Source of the DNA: an uncultured Clostridiaceae bacterium
GTDB lineage: Bacteria; Bacillota; Clostridia; TANB77; CAG-508
Reading direction: 5' to 3'
Assembly (NCBI GenBank): GCA_947647275.1
Contig: CANSJQ010000006.1
Location: 1-64,000 of the forward strand
Length of the DNA: 64,000 nucleotides
Shown piece after piece: positions 18,139 to 27,082 of this stretch (the stretch's first letter is position 1; the number at the start of each line of letters is the position of its first letter). The position numbers and the translations under genes are program-made. The notes under the pieces are model-generated. The model was not told where the DNA came from and did not search any database. It saw only the letters and a program-made list of their open reading frames with translations.

Positions 18139-18750
18139 ATGGACAAAATGTTAGAATTAAAAACGAAGCTTGCAATAACGACTTCAGTACAGGAATTTAT
18201 GGATGTAATGAAACGGAAAATAAGAATTCCGGTTTCGCGTGAGGCTTTAGAAAAGCTGGAGGAAAATGAACTTTTTACATCAGCAACTAAAGAAGGTTTT
18301 TCTAAGGAAGAAATGAAAGGAATAATAGTACCTATATTAGACTATATCATTGAGAATATCGATATAGAAAGAATCAAAAACTCAAAAACGATGGCATTAA
18401 TGCAGTTTTTTGTGTTAGAGAAGGATATTGATATTTCTACTATTGATGGAGAAACTATTTTTGAGTTATTAGATTCAAAAGAGGCACTAAAAGAGCTTTA
18501 CTATCCGGATTTCAAGAAACAGATTGTATTTGCTGAAGCAACAAGATTGGCTATTAATCAGGGTAACATTTCATTTAACACAGCTATAAAAAGTACTATC
18601 GGCTTGATGCAGGCAGGAAGCCCTGAGTTCTGGGGAATTGAAGAAGATAAGAAGGATATTGACGAGATTCTAAATATAATTAACAATTTAGTTGATTTCT
18701 ATCTTGATAATGAAGCATTGTTCATTTTGGGATTTGCAACTAAGATGTAA
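18139..18750 (+). CDS. Helical protein of unknown function (GC-richer codon set)
   Basis: The 203-residue product starts at ATG 18139 after ACAGGAGG. It appears all-helical and acidic, with no signal or membrane segment (KLEENELFTSATKEGFSKEEM, then IVPILDYIIENIDIERI). Codons such as CGG, CCG, CGT and CTG differ from the flanking bofA and symporter genes. A strong terminator follows. I know no family. Confidence 0.6.
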   Translation: MDKMLELKTKLAITTSVQEFMDVMKRKIRIPVSREALEKLEENELFTSATKEGFSKEEMKGIIVPILDYIIENIDIERIKNSKTMALMQFFVLEKDIDISTIDGETIFELLDSKEALKELYYPDFKKQIVFAEATRLAINQGNISFNTAIKSTIGLMQAGSPEFWGIEEDKKDIDEILNIINNLVDFYLDNEALFILGFATKM

Positions 18751-18780
18751 TATGACATTTGGCTAGTTAAAGCCATATAT

Positions 18781-18821
18781 AAAAAGGCTGGCACTTCAGA
18801 TTTGAAGTGCTTAGCTTTTTT
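18781..18821 (+). terminator. Rho-independent terminator
   Basis: AAAAAGGCTGGCACTTCA pairs with TTGAAGTGCTTAGCTTTTTT, with two small internal mismatches. Confidence 0.8.
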
Positions 18822-18945
18822 ATATTATATAATATAAAATTATATGAATTATTGCAAAAATAAAGAATATAATGTATAATACAAAAAGAATTCTAAAGTT
18901 ATGATTATAATTTTAGTTACCACCAAAATAAAAAGGGGTAGTATT

Positions 18946-20229
18946 ATGAAAAAATTTTTATCAAATTACAAATCAACAATAATTTTATTGCTTTCAATTA
19001 TTGTTGGTGCAGTCGTAGGACTTATTTTTAAGGAGAAAGCAACTGTATTAAAGCCATTAGGCGATATCTTTTTAAATCTTTTATTAGTCGTAATTGTTCC
19101 ACTAATATTTTTGAGTATAACTACATCAGTAGCTAAAATGAAAGAACCTAAACGTTTAGGTAAAATTGTAGGTACTATAATACTAATATTTGCAATTACA
19201 TCAGTAATAGCAGTACTAGTAGGTTTTTTAAGTACATATTTTATAAAACTTGTGAATCCTGAAGATTCTGCAAAAATAGTAGAAGTCTTTGAAGAAGGAG
19301 CAGTAGAAGAAGAGGAAGAACTTTCTATTGCAGAAAGAACAGTTAGCTTATTAACTGTAAATGACTTTTCAAAACTATTAACAAGAGATAATTTAATAGC
19401 ACTATTAGTATTTTCAGTGATATTTGGAATAGCAATGAATATGGCAAAAGAAAAAGCAGAGCCAGTTTTAAATTTCCTAAATTCTGCAAATGCAATAGTA
19501 AATAATATTATAAAAATAATTATGTACTATGCACCAATAGGTTTAGGTTGCTACTTTGCAGCAGTAATAGGTGAGCTTGGTTCAAGCATTGCAGTAGGAT
19601 ATTTAAAAACTTTTGTAATATACTTTGTCGTTTCAATTGCCTTTTATATAGTAATGTACACACTATATGCATTTATAGCAGGAGGGGCAAATGGTGTAAA
19701 AGCTTATTGGAAAAATATAATTCCAGCAACGCTTACATCACTAGCAACGTGTTCAAGTGCAGCATGTATACCTATAAATATAGAAGGAGCTAGAAAAATA
19801 GGTGTACCAGAAGATATTGCTGAAACAACAATACCACTAGGAACAAGTTTCCACAAAGATGGTTCAATAATAGGTTCAGTATTTAAAATAATGTTCTTAG
19901 TATGCTTATTTGGAACAAGTTTAGCTACTGTAGGAGAAGTATTTGGAGTGATAGGAATAGCGCTTTTAGCAACATTATTAGTAACAGCAGTTCCAATAGG
20001 TGGAGGAACAATATCAGAAATGTTGATAATAACAATGATGGGTTACCCAGTAGCAGCATTGCCAATACTAACAATAATTGCTACAATAATAGATGCACCA
20101 GCAACTATGCTAAATGTAGTTGGAGATTCAGCATCATCAATGTTAGTAGCAAGAATTGTGGATGGAAAACAGTGGATGAAAGATAAAAAGGATTTAAAAG
20201 AGGAAATTAAGCAAACAGTTAATGTTTAA
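18946..20229 (+). CDS. Dicarboxylate/amino acid:cation symporter (DAACS)
   Basis: The 427-residue transporter has the family's glutamate-transporter fold. Early segments include STIILLLSIIVGAVVGLIF, the serine-rich re-entrant loop is ATCSSAACIPINIEGARKIG, and PLGTSFHKDGSIIGSVFKIMF and PIGGGTISEMLIITMMGYP follow. The cation site NVVGDSASSMLVARIVDG near the C-terminus is intact. It probably takes up glutamate, aspartate, serine or a C4-dicarboxylate with Na+ or H+. The start is ATG 18946 after AGGGGT. Confidence 0.9.
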   Translation: MKKFLSNYKSTIILLLSIIVGAVVGLIFKEKATVLKPLGDIFLNLLLVVIVPLIFLSITTSVAKMKEPKRLGKIVGTIILIFAITSVIAVLVGFLSTYFIKLVNPEDSAKIVEVFEEGAVEEEEELSIAERTVSLLTVNDFSKLLTRDNLIALLVFSVIFGIAMNMAKEKAEPVLNFLNSANAIVNNIIKIIMYYAPIGLGCYFAAVIGELGSSIAVGYLKTFVIYFVVSIAFYIVMYTLYAFIAGGANGVKAYWKNIIPATLTSLATCSSAACIPINIEGARKIGVPEDIAETTIPLGTSFHKDGSIIGSVFKIMFLVCLFGTSLATVGEVFGVIGIALLATLLVTAVPIGGGTISEMLIITMMGYPVAALPILTIIATIIDAPATMLNVVGDSASSMLVARIVDGKQWMKDKKDLKEEIKQTVNV

Positions 20230-20283
20230 ATATTGAAAGATGAAAAGTAATATCAATTTTATAAATAAAAGATAAAAAGATAG

Positions 20284-20317
20284 AAAAGCACAGACTATGT
20301 ATAAGTTTGTGCTTTTT
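20284..20317 (+). terminator. Rho-independent terminator
   Basis: AAAAGCACA pairs with TGTGCTTTTT around a 15-base loop that contains a further weak stem; it follows the symporter gene. Confidence 0.7.
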
Positions 20318-20434
20318 GTGTACACAATGATTGATAATTAGTTGAAAATTATAACAAACTATGTTATAATATAAACATAATTTTTATGAAACTATAAATA
20401 ATAATTTATTTTAAGTATAAGGAGGTATGTGTAC

Positions 20435-20668
20435 ATGCAATATGAACATAAGCAAGAAGAGACTCGGTGGTATGAATATGGGCATGGAAAAGAATTTGCA
20501 ACAAAGGATGAAGCAATAAAAAAAATAGAAAGCGATATGAGAGTTCAAGTATCGAAATTCTATTTAGAGGGATTATATAAGTTACTTGAGGAAATGAAAT
20601 ATGAAGACAATGGAGAAGCTGTAAGAAAGATAATAAAATTCAAGTATCCAATAAGTATATTAAAATAA
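20435..20668 (+). CDS. Small charged protein of unknown function (GC-richer codon set)
   Basis: The 77-residue product starts at ATG 20435, 9 bases after AAGGAGG; a GTG six bases earlier is too close to that site. It is helical and charged (KEFATKDEAIKKIESDMRVQ, then FYLEGLYKLLEEMKYEDNG). One CGG codon (TRW) is present. It shares its terminator with the converging glmS gene. No family recognised. Confidence 0.55.
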   Translation: MQYEHKQEETRWYEYGHGKEFATKDEAIKKIESDMRVQVSKFYLEGLYKLLEEMKYEDNGEAVRKIIKFKYPISILK

Positions 20669-20671
20669 AGT

Positions 20672-20714
20672 AAACAAAGAAAGTTTTGAGTAAATTCAAA
20701 ACTTTCTTTGTTTT
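20672..20714. terminator. Bidirectional terminator
   Basis: AAACAAAGAAAGTTTTGA pairs with TCAAAACTTTCTTTGTTT between the 77-residue gene and glmS. Confidence 0.85.
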
Positions 20715-22533
20715 ATTCTACAGTTACAGATTTAGCTAAATTTCTTGGTTTATCAACATCTAATCCTTTTTCTTTTGCAATATAATAAGCAAGTAATTGG
20801 TGAGGAATAATTGATAATATTGGAGATAAGAGTTTATTAGTTTTAGGAACTTTAATTATAAACTCAGAATCTGAAGTTTGTAGTTCTTCACTTGTAATAA
20901 TTATTGTTTTAGCACCTCTAGCAGTTACTTCTTCAATATTACTTATTACTTTATAAATTAAAGTAGAATCCGTAATAGTGCATATAATATAACTTTCATT
21001 ATCTATTAATGCAATAGGTCCATGTTTTAACTCTCCTGCTGCAAATGCCTCAGAATGTATATATGAAATTTCTTTTAGTTTTAAAGAAGCTTCCATACTT
21101 GTAATATAATCTATGCCTCTTCCTAAAAAGAAAATATTATCTTTATTATAAAGCTTTTTTGCTAGTTTTTTTATCTTTGAGGATGTTTGCAAAGTTTGCT
21201 TTATTTTATTTGGTAATGTTAATATTTCATCTTTAAGAAAATGAGTATTAGTATTTGCTAATAATTCAGAAAAGTAAATTGAAATACCTACTAATAAAGT
21301 AATCTGAGAAGTATATGCCTTAGTAGAAGCAACTGCAATTTCAGGTCCAGAGTATGTATACAAAGAATAGTCAGCTTTTCTAGTAATTGAACTATTAAAT
21401 ACATTAGTAATAGCCAGAGTTGTGGCGCCTTTACTTTTAGCAAGTTCAAGTGCTGCAATAGTATCTGCTGTTTCACCAGATTGACTAATAAAAATGCATA
21501 AACTATTTTTATTTAATAAAGGATTTCTGTAGCGAAACTCAGAGGAAATATCTACAATAGTAGGAATGTTACATAGACTTTCTAAAGCAAACTTGCCACA
21601 TAGGCCTGCATGCATTGCAGTTCCACAAGCTACAATATAAATCATATTGATGCTACCAATATCTATATTAATGTATGGAAAAGAAATATTATTATCTACC
21701 ATAAATTTATAAAATGTATTTTGTATAGAAGTAGATTGTTCATAGACTTCTTTTAACATGTAATCTTTATATCCACTTTTATTAATACTACAACAATTTA
21801 TATCAACTTTTTCTGTATTTTTATGTTGTTTAACTAAATTTTTATCATAAAAGTCAAGTTTATTTTTAGTAATAACAGCAAATTCATTATCAGCTAAAAA
21901 ATAAAAATCATTAGTATATTGTAAAATAGCAGGAATATCAGAAGCAATAAATTTTTCGCTTTTATTAGTTCCTATAATTAAAGGGCTACTTTTTCGAATA
22001 GCAATAACAGTATTAGGATTAAACTTAGAAATTATTTCAAGTGCATAGCTACCTTTTAGCTTAGCACATGTGTTTTTTACAGCTCTTAAAAGTTTCATTT
22101 TATCATCTATTAAATCATTTGTATAAAAATAATGAATCAGATTAGGAATAACTTCAGTATCTGTCTCAGAATAAAAGAAATATCCATTATCAATTAAAAA
22201 ATTCTTTAATTCTAAATAGTTTTCTATGATTCCATTATGTACAACAGCAAAATTACCTAAATTGTCCATATGTGGGTGAGCATTCTCCTTAGAAGGAATA
22301 CCATGAGTTGCCCATCTAGTATGAGCAATACCTGTGGTAGAAGTTAAATTATTAATTTCAGCTTGATTTTGTAAATTACAAACCCTACCTTTACATTTAA
22401 TAATATTAATATAATTATTACTAATAGTAGCAATACCAGCTGAATCATATCCTCTATATTCTAGCTTTAAAAGTCCATTAATAAGAATAGGAATACACTT
22501 TTTATTTCCAACATATCCAACAATTCCACACAT
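20713..22533 (-). CDS. glmS: Glutamine-fructose-6-phosphate aminotransferase
   Basis: This cytosolic enzyme makes glucosamine-6-phosphate from fructose-6-phosphate and glutamine, the first step to UDP-GlcNAc for the wall. The nucleophile is Cys2 in MCGIVGYVG, and the glutaminase domain has HTRWATHG and HNGIIENY. Two SIS domains follow: FISQSGETADT and GRGIDYITSMEASLKLKE. The C-terminus DKPRNLAKSVTVE is the family ending. The product is 606 residues, complete. The 57-base leader has AATGGAGG but no room for a glmS ribozyme. Confidence 0.96.
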   Translation of the reverse strand: MCGIVGYVGNKKCIPILINGLLKLEYRGYDSAGIATISNNYINIIKCKGRVCNLQNQAEINNLTSTTGIAHTRWATHGIPSKENAHPHMDNLGNFAVVHNGIIENYLELKNFLIDNGYFFYSETDTEVIPNLIHYFYTNDLIDDKMKLLRAVKNTCAKLKGSYALEIISKFNPNTVIAIRKSSPLIIGTNKSEKFIASDIPAILQYTNDFYFLADNEFAVITKNKLDFYDKNLVKQHKNTEKVDINCCSINKSGYKDYMLKEVYEQSTSIQNTFYKFMVDNNISFPYINIDIGSINMIYIVACGTAMHAGLCGKFALESLCNIPTIVDISSEFRYRNPLLNKNSLCIFISQSGETADTIAALELAKSKGATTLAITNVFNSSITRKADYSLYTYSGPEIAVASTKAYTSQITLLVGISIYFSELLANTNTHFLKDEILTLPNKIKQTLQTSSKIKKLAKKLYNKDNIFFLGRGIDYITSMEASLKLKEISYIHSEAFAAGELKHGPIALIDNESYIICTITDSTLIYKVISNIEEVTARGAKTIIITSEELQTSDSEFIIKVPKTNKLLSPILSIIPHQLLAYYIAKEKGLDVDKPRNLAKSVTVE

Positions 22534-22590
22534 AAATAACCTCCATTATTTTATTATATTAATAAAAATTACAAATGTAGCAAGTACAAA

Positions 22591-22618
22591 AAATAAGGTA
22601 TCTTAAGATACCTTATTT
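22591..22618 (-). terminator. Terminator of the 68-residue gene
   Basis: AAATAAGGTATCTT and AAGATACCTTATTT form a perfect 28-base palindrome between glmS and the upstream small gene, flanked by A-run and T-run. Confidence 0.75.
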
Positions 22619-22621
22619 TTA

Positions 22622-22828
22622 TTAATGCTTAATACATGAATAATTTTTTGAATTTACTATAAGTTGAGTATTAGGAGATAAATCCTTTGAAATTTGAGTA
22701 ATGCCATCTGAATCTTTGACAGTTAAAGACAATTTCTCAGTAATATCAATAATTAACTTAACAGCTGTCAAATCTGCTTTTAAAACAACTGTCTCTCCCC
22801 GTTTCAATTCTAATTTGGATAACCTCAT
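22622..22828 (-). CDS. Small protein of unknown function (GC-richer codon set)
   Basis: The 68-residue product begins MRLSKLELKRGETVVLKADL and looks mostly beta-stranded, with no signal or membrane segment. One CGG codon occurs in LKRGE. AAGGAGG lies upstream and a palindromic terminator directly follows. No family recognised. Confidence 0.5.
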   Translation of the reverse strand: MRLSKLELKRGETVVLKADLTAVKLIIDITEKLSLTVKDSDGITQISKDLSPNTQLIVNSKNYSCIKH

Positions 22829-22996
22829 AATATGAATGCCCTCCTTTTTAAAAACTATAAAGCTAGTTTAAACAAGTAGAATTATAACTATATTATATTT
22901 ACATTAACATAAAAAGTCAATACTTTTAGAAATAAATTTGATAAATTTATAAAATATGATACAATATATAATATAAAAATTAAGAGAGGTTAAGAA

Positions 22997-24808
22997 ATGT
23001 TTAATATAGAAGAAGAACTAAAGAAGCTACCTAATAATCCAGGTGTATATATAATGCATGACAAAGACGACAAAATTATATATGTAGGAAAGGCAATTTC
23101 TTTAAAAAATAGAGTTAGGTCATATTTTAGAAAAACAAATAAAACGCAAAGAATACAAAACATGGTAGCTCTAATAGACCATTTTGAATATATAGTAGTA
23201 GATAACGAAACAGAAGCACTTATATTAGAATGTAATTTAATAAAAAAGAATAGACCAAAATTTAATGTACTTCTAAAAGATGACAAAACATATCCATATA
23301 TAAAAATAAATGTAAAAGATGATTTTCCAAATGTATATGTAACAAGAAGAATATTAAATGATGGAGCAAAGTATTTTGGACCATATGCATCAGCAGGTTC
23401 AGCAAAAGAAATGGTAGACTTTATAAAAGAAAAATTTAAAATTCGCCAATGTAAAAGTTTTAAATATAAAGATAGACCATGCTTAAATTATCACATAAAA
23501 AAATGTATGGCACCATGTATGGGGTATATTTCGAAAGAAGAATATAGAGAGCAAATAAACCAAATAATATCAATTCTAGATGGAAACTTAAATGGTATTT
23601 TAAAAGAATTAGAACAACAAATGGAAGAGGCCTCAAAAAATATGGAATTTGAAAAAGCAGCATATATAAGGGACAAAAAACTTGCAATAGAAAGAATAGG
23701 AGAAAAGCAAAAAGTTTCAAATATAACTGAAAATGATATAGATGTTATAGGCTTAGCACGAAATGAAGTAGAAGTATGTGTAGAAATTTTCTTTGTTCGT
23801 AATAGCAAAATGATAGGAAGAGAACACTATTTCTTCAAAGAGCTAAATGATGAAGAAGATAAGCAAATATTATCAGATTTTGTAAAACAATATTATATAG
23901 GAAGAGAAATACTACCTAACAAAATAATGATGAAAAGTGAAATAGAAGAAAAAAACATTTTTGAAGAATGGCTTACAAAAGAAGCGGGAAGAAAAGTAGA
24001 AATAAAAACACCACAAAGAGGAGAAAAACTTCGCCTAGTAGAAATGGCAGAAAACAATGCAAAAATAACATTAGATAACAAGTCAAAAGACAAGTATGAT
24101 GTGCTAACAGAACTAAGAGAAGTATTAAATTTAGAAAAAATGCCAAGAAAAATAGAATGTTTTGACATATCAAATCTTTCAGGAACAAACATGGTAGCAG
24201 GAATGTGTGTAATGAAAGACGGAGAAATAAAAAGAAACTTATCGCGAATATTTAAAATAAAAGAAGTACTTGGCCAAGATGATGTAGCATGTATGAAAGA
24301 AGTAGTATCAAGAAGGTTAAGGCGTTCAATAAAAGAAAAAAATGGAGCCTTCGGAAAACTACCAGATGTAATTTTTGCAGATGGAGGAATAACACAAATA
24401 AGAGCGATAAAAGAAGCAATAGAAGCAGTATCCACAGAATATGAAAACAAAGTGGATAACTTAAATGAAATAAAAGTATTTGGTATGGTAAAAAATGACA
24501 AGCACCAAACAAGAGCATTAATAGATGAAGACAGAAAAGAAATAAAATTATCCGAAAACCTAATGAAGCTAATTACTCTATTCCAAGACACAGTACACGA
24601 AACAGCAATAGGGTACCACAAAAAAATAAGAGATAAAGAAGTAACAAAATCAGCCCTAGACGAAATAGAAGGAATAGGACCTGCAAAAAAGAAAGCTTTA
24701 CTTGTGAAATTTGGAAGTGTAGAAAAAATGACTAGTGCAAGTATAGAAGAACTTATGGAAGTGAAGGGAATAAATAAAGAAATAGCAAAGAAAATAAAGA
24801 AATTGTAG
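22997..24808 (+). CDS. uvrC: Excinuclease ABC subunit C
   Basis: UvrC makes both cuts in nucleotide excision repair. The 603 residues hold the GIY-YIG nuclease (PGVYIMHDKDDKIIYVGKA, residues 15-33), a cysteine cluster CKSFKYKDRPCLNYHIKKC, a UVR motif near 205-240 and the RNase H-like second nuclease with ECFDISNLSG and VIFADGGITQ. Two C-terminal helix-hairpin-helices follow (EIEGIGPAKKKALL and VKGINKEIAKKI). AGAGAGG precedes the ATG. Complete. Confidence 0.96.
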   Translation: MFNIEEELKKLPNNPGVYIMHDKDDKIIYVGKAISLKNRVRSYFRKTNKTQRIQNMVALIDHFEYIVVDNETEALILECNLIKKNRPKFNVLLKDDKTYPYIKINVKDDFPNVYVTRRILNDGAKYFGPYASAGSAKEMVDFIKEKFKIRQCKSFKYKDRPCLNYHIKKCMAPCMGYISKEEYREQINQIISILDGNLNGILKELEQQMEEASKNMEFEKAAYIRDKKLAIERIGEKQKVSNITENDIDVIGLARNEVEVCVEIFFVRNSKMIGREHYFFKELNDEEDKQILSDFVKQYYIGREILPNKIMMKSEIEEKNIFEEWLTKEAGRKVEIKTPQRGEKLRLVEMAENNAKITLDNKSKDKYDVLTELREVLNLEKMPRKIECFDISNLSGTNMVAGMCVMKDGEIKRNLSRIFKIKEVLGQDDVACMKEVVSRRLRRSIKEKNGAFGKLPDVIFADGGITQIRAIKEAIEAVSTEYENKVDNLNEIKVFGMVKNDKHQTRALIDEDRKEIKLSENLMKLITLFQDTVHETAIGYHKKIRDKEVTKSALDEIEGIGPAKKKALLVKFGSVEKMTSASIEELMEVKGINKEIAKKIKKL

Positions 24809-24851
24809 AATCAAAACTTGAAGTCACAATTTGTGACTTCAAGTTTTGATT
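24809..24851. repeat. 43-base perfect palindrome after uvrC
   Basis: The 21-base arms meet at one central T: AATCAAAACTTGAAGTCACAA and TTGTGACTTCAAGTTTTGATT. There is no T-run after it. The 13-base core TCACAATTTGTGA recurs inside the next gene at 25213-25225. It may end uvrC transcription or be a binding site for the ORF6N protein. Confidence 0.8.
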
Positions 24852-24978
24852 ATTTAAATTTAATTTTATTGATAAATCAAAACAAGTGTTTTACAATATA
24901 ACCAAAATAAAAAATAGATGCACCAAAAAATGAAGTAAAAAATGTAATATAAATATTTTATTCGGAGGTGTATTTTTT

Positions 24979-25899
24979 GTGGAAGAAAATAAATTAATAA
25001 AAACAGAAGAAGGTTTGGAGGTATATGATAGAGAGAAGATTAGAAGTATGATTTATGAAGTGAGGGGAAAACAAGTAATGTTAGATAGTGATGTAGCGAG
25101 ATTGTATCATACAGAAACAAGAAATATTAATCAAACAGTAAAAAGAAATATAGAAAGGTTTCCAATAGAATTTTGTTTCAGATTGAATGAAGAAGAATTA
25201 AAGTGTTTAAGATCACAATTTGTGATCTTAAAGAAAGATGGGAGAGGGCAACATAGTAAATATTTACCATATGTATTTACAGAACATGGAATAACAATGC
25301 TTGCAGGTCTATTAAAAAGTGAAATAGCAATAAAAGTAAATATCAATATTGTAAATGCATTTATAGAGATGAGAAAATTTATCATAAATAATAATAATAT
25401 ATTAAACAGATTAATAACAGCAGAATATAAACTACTAGAACATGATAAAAAATTTGATGAAGTATTTAATGAACTACAAAATAACAAAGAAGAAACAATA
25501 ACTTCAAAAATATTTTATAATGGACAAATATATGATGCATATAGCTTAATAATTAAAATAATAAAAGAAGCAAAGGAAAAGATACTAATTATAGATAATT
25601 ACATAGATGATACTATTCTAGAAATGCTATCAAAAAAGGATAAAGAGGTAGAAGTAGTAATACTAACATCAAACAATTGCAATTTAGGCAAATTAGACAT
25701 AGAAAAATTCAATAAACAATATCCAATTTTAAAATTAGCAAAAACAAGTATATTTCATGATAGATTTATAGTAATAGACAACAAAAATTTATATCATATA
25801 GGAGCATCATTAAAAGACTTAGGAAAAAAATGTTTTGGAATTAATAGAATTGAAGATATAAATTTTATTAGAAATATTGAAAATAACATAAAACTATGA
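24979..25899 (+). CDS. ORF6N-domain regulator with PLD-like C-terminal domain
   Basis: The 306-residue protein begins at GTG 24979 after CGGAGGTG. The N-terminal KilA-N/ORF6N DNA-binding domain is seen in VRGKQVMLDSDVARLYHTET and NIERFPIEFCFRLNEEE, then LRSQFVILKK and FTEHGITMLAGLLKS. A coiled coil follows, then a phospholipase D-like domain (ILIIDNYIDDTILEML, HDRFIVID, HIGASLKDLG), which lacks the second half of a normal PLD pair. Such genes are common in phages and on bacterial chromosomes as regulators of unknown targets. No phage genes are near. Confidence 0.85.
   Translation: MEENKLIKTEEGLEVYDREKIRSMIYEVRGKQVMLDSDVARLYHTETRNINQTVKRNIERFPIEFCFRLNEEELKCLRSQFVILKKDGRGQHSKYLPYVFTEHGITMLAGLLKSEIAIKVNINIVNAFIEMRKFIINNNNILNRLITAEYKLLEHDKKFDEVFNELQNNKEETITSKIFYNGQIYDAYSLIIKIIKEAKEKILIIDNYIDDTILEMLSKKDKEVEVVILTSNNCNLGKLDIEKFNKQYPILKLAKTSIFHDRFIVIDNKNLYHIGASLKDLGKKCFGINRIEDINFIRNIENNIKL
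25206..25232. repeat. 27-base palindrome inside the ORF6N gene
   Basis: TTTAAGATCACAA and TTGTGATCTTAAA are perfect arms around one T. It encodes the family motif LRSQFVILKK and shares TCACAATTTGTGA with the palindrome at 24809-24851. Confidence 0.7.
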
Positions 25900-26007
25900 T
25901 AGAATAAGCACATAAAAATTAATAATCTCCTAGAAACATCAAAAGGAGGTTTCTATAAAAGAAACTATTAACAATATGATTTTAGGCAAATGCCAGGAGG
26001 TAAAAGT

Positions 26008-26544
26008 ATGGAATTTTTAAGTTTAGTAAAAGAAACTAAAGTACTGAATGAAGATATAGAAAGACAAAGAAGAGAGTTTAACTTAAAAATAAAAGAAAAA
26101 GTTAAAGTACAAAAATCTAAGAAAAAAGAAATAGAAGAATATTTAAAAGAAGCTATCAATTCTCGAGGATATGAATACAGAGAAGTAGAAGTTGAATCAT
26201 TTTCTCTTTTTGGTAAAGGCCATAGAAAAACATATTATCCATTTTTAAAATTAGATGATGCATATGAAGTAAAAGAAGAATCTTTTGAAAATTATAGTGA
26301 AGATTATGATGATTATGGATTATCTCGTGAGTATACACTGTATAATAAAGATAATGAAATGAAAGTTAAAGTTAAAGAGCATTCATTAATAAGATCATAC
26401 GAAAAAGGAACTAATGAAGAATGGAGATGGCGGTATAATTTTGAAGGAAAACTTATTGTCGCTTCAAGACATCTTTCCTATGAAATTGAAATAGAAGGAA
26501 TGAAATTTAAATTTCGTAGAAGTTTTGATGTTTCGAAATTATAA
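26008..26544 (+). CDS. Charged protein of unknown function (GC-richer codon set)
   Basis: The 178-residue product starts at ATG 26008 after CCAGGAGG. The first 55 residues form a charged helix (DIERQRREFNLKIKEKVKVQ); the rest is a beta-rich part with many Tyr (HRKTYYPFLKLDDAYEV) and the ending MKFKFRRSFDVSKL. No signal or membrane segment. A CGG codon occurs in WRWRYN. A long terminator follows. No family recognised. Confidence 0.6.
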   Translation: MEFLSLVKETKVLNEDIERQRREFNLKIKEKVKVQKSKKKEIEEYLKEAINSRGYEYREVEVESFSLFGKGHRKTYYPFLKLDDAYEVKEESFENYSEDYDDYGLSREYTLYNKDNEMKVKVKEHSLIRSYEKGTNEEWRWRYNFEGKLIVASRHLSYEIEIEGMKFKFRRSFDVSKL

Positions 26545-26550
26545 TAACGT

Positions 26551-26600
26551 AAAAAAGGTTAAGAGTGAAGGGAAAAATTTTCTTCACTCTTAACTTTTTT
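26551..26600 (+). terminator. Rho-independent terminator
   Basis: AAAAAAGGTTAAGAGTGAAG pairs with CTTCACTCTTAACTTTTTT. Confidence 0.85.
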
Positions 26601-26700
26601 CTGTTCAAATACTTGTAATATTACCAAAAAAAGGATATAATAAAACACAAAGTTATTTAGGGAAATAATAGTTTTAAGAAAAATAGGAGATGAAAAAAGT

Positions 26701-26988
26701 ATGAAAGTAAGTAAAGAAGAAATTTTGCATATAGCAAAACTTGCAAACTTAAATTTAAAAGAAGATGAAATAGATACTTATTTACTACATTTACAAGATA
26801 TTCTAAACTTTGCAAACATAGTAAATAACGCCCCAGTAGAAGGGTTAAAAGAAACGATAGGTACAAATAAAAATTATAATGTATTTAGAAAAGATGAAAT
26901 AATAAATTTTGAAGATAATGAAGCATTACTAGCAAATGCACCAGAAAAAGAAAGAAATATGTTCAAAATACCAAAAGTAATACAATAG
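26701..26988 (+). CDS. gatC: Asp/Glu-tRNA amidotransferase subunit C
   Basis: GatC stabilises the GatA-GatB complex that turns Glu-tRNA-Gln or Asp-tRNA-Asn into the amidated form. The 95-residue sequence shows the family start [20 protein letters not shown] and the middle [15 protein letters not shown]; the end [13 protein letters not shown] is the usual C-terminal belt. AGGAGATG precedes the ATG. It is the first gene of gatC-gatA-gatB, each pair being separated by a repeat-bearing gap. Confidence 0.93.
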   Translation: MKVSKEEILHIAKLANLNLKEDEIDTYLLHLQDILNFANIVNNAPVEGLKETIGTNKNYNVFRKDEIINFEDNEALLANAPEKERNMFKIPKVIQ

Positions 26989-26995
26989 CTGTAGG

Positions 26996-27052
26996 GAATT
27001 AATCGGTAAGGAATACTTAAGAGAATTTACCGAATTACGCCCCAAATATAAC
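26996..27052. repeat. Diverged GTAGGGG repeat between gatC and gatA
   Basis: GTAGGGAATTAATCGGTAA at the left and TTTACCGAATTACGCCCC at the right are imperfect inverted arms: GTAGGGG-type outer ends with an ATCGGTAA/TTACCGAATT stem. Confidence 0.55.
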
Positions 27053-27082
27053 ATTCAAACTCAAAGAAAGGGAGTAAATTTA

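Noticed and set aside
22534..22590. glmS ribozyme upstream of glmS
   Set aside because: Only about 57 bases separate glmS from the next terminator and no ribozyme core is visible.
25927..25954. Possible pseudoknot (CTCCT AGAAAC ... AGGAG GTTTCT), riboswitch-like
   Set aside because: Both connecting loops would have zero bases, so the two stems cannot form together; no match to preQ1 or SAM-II cores.
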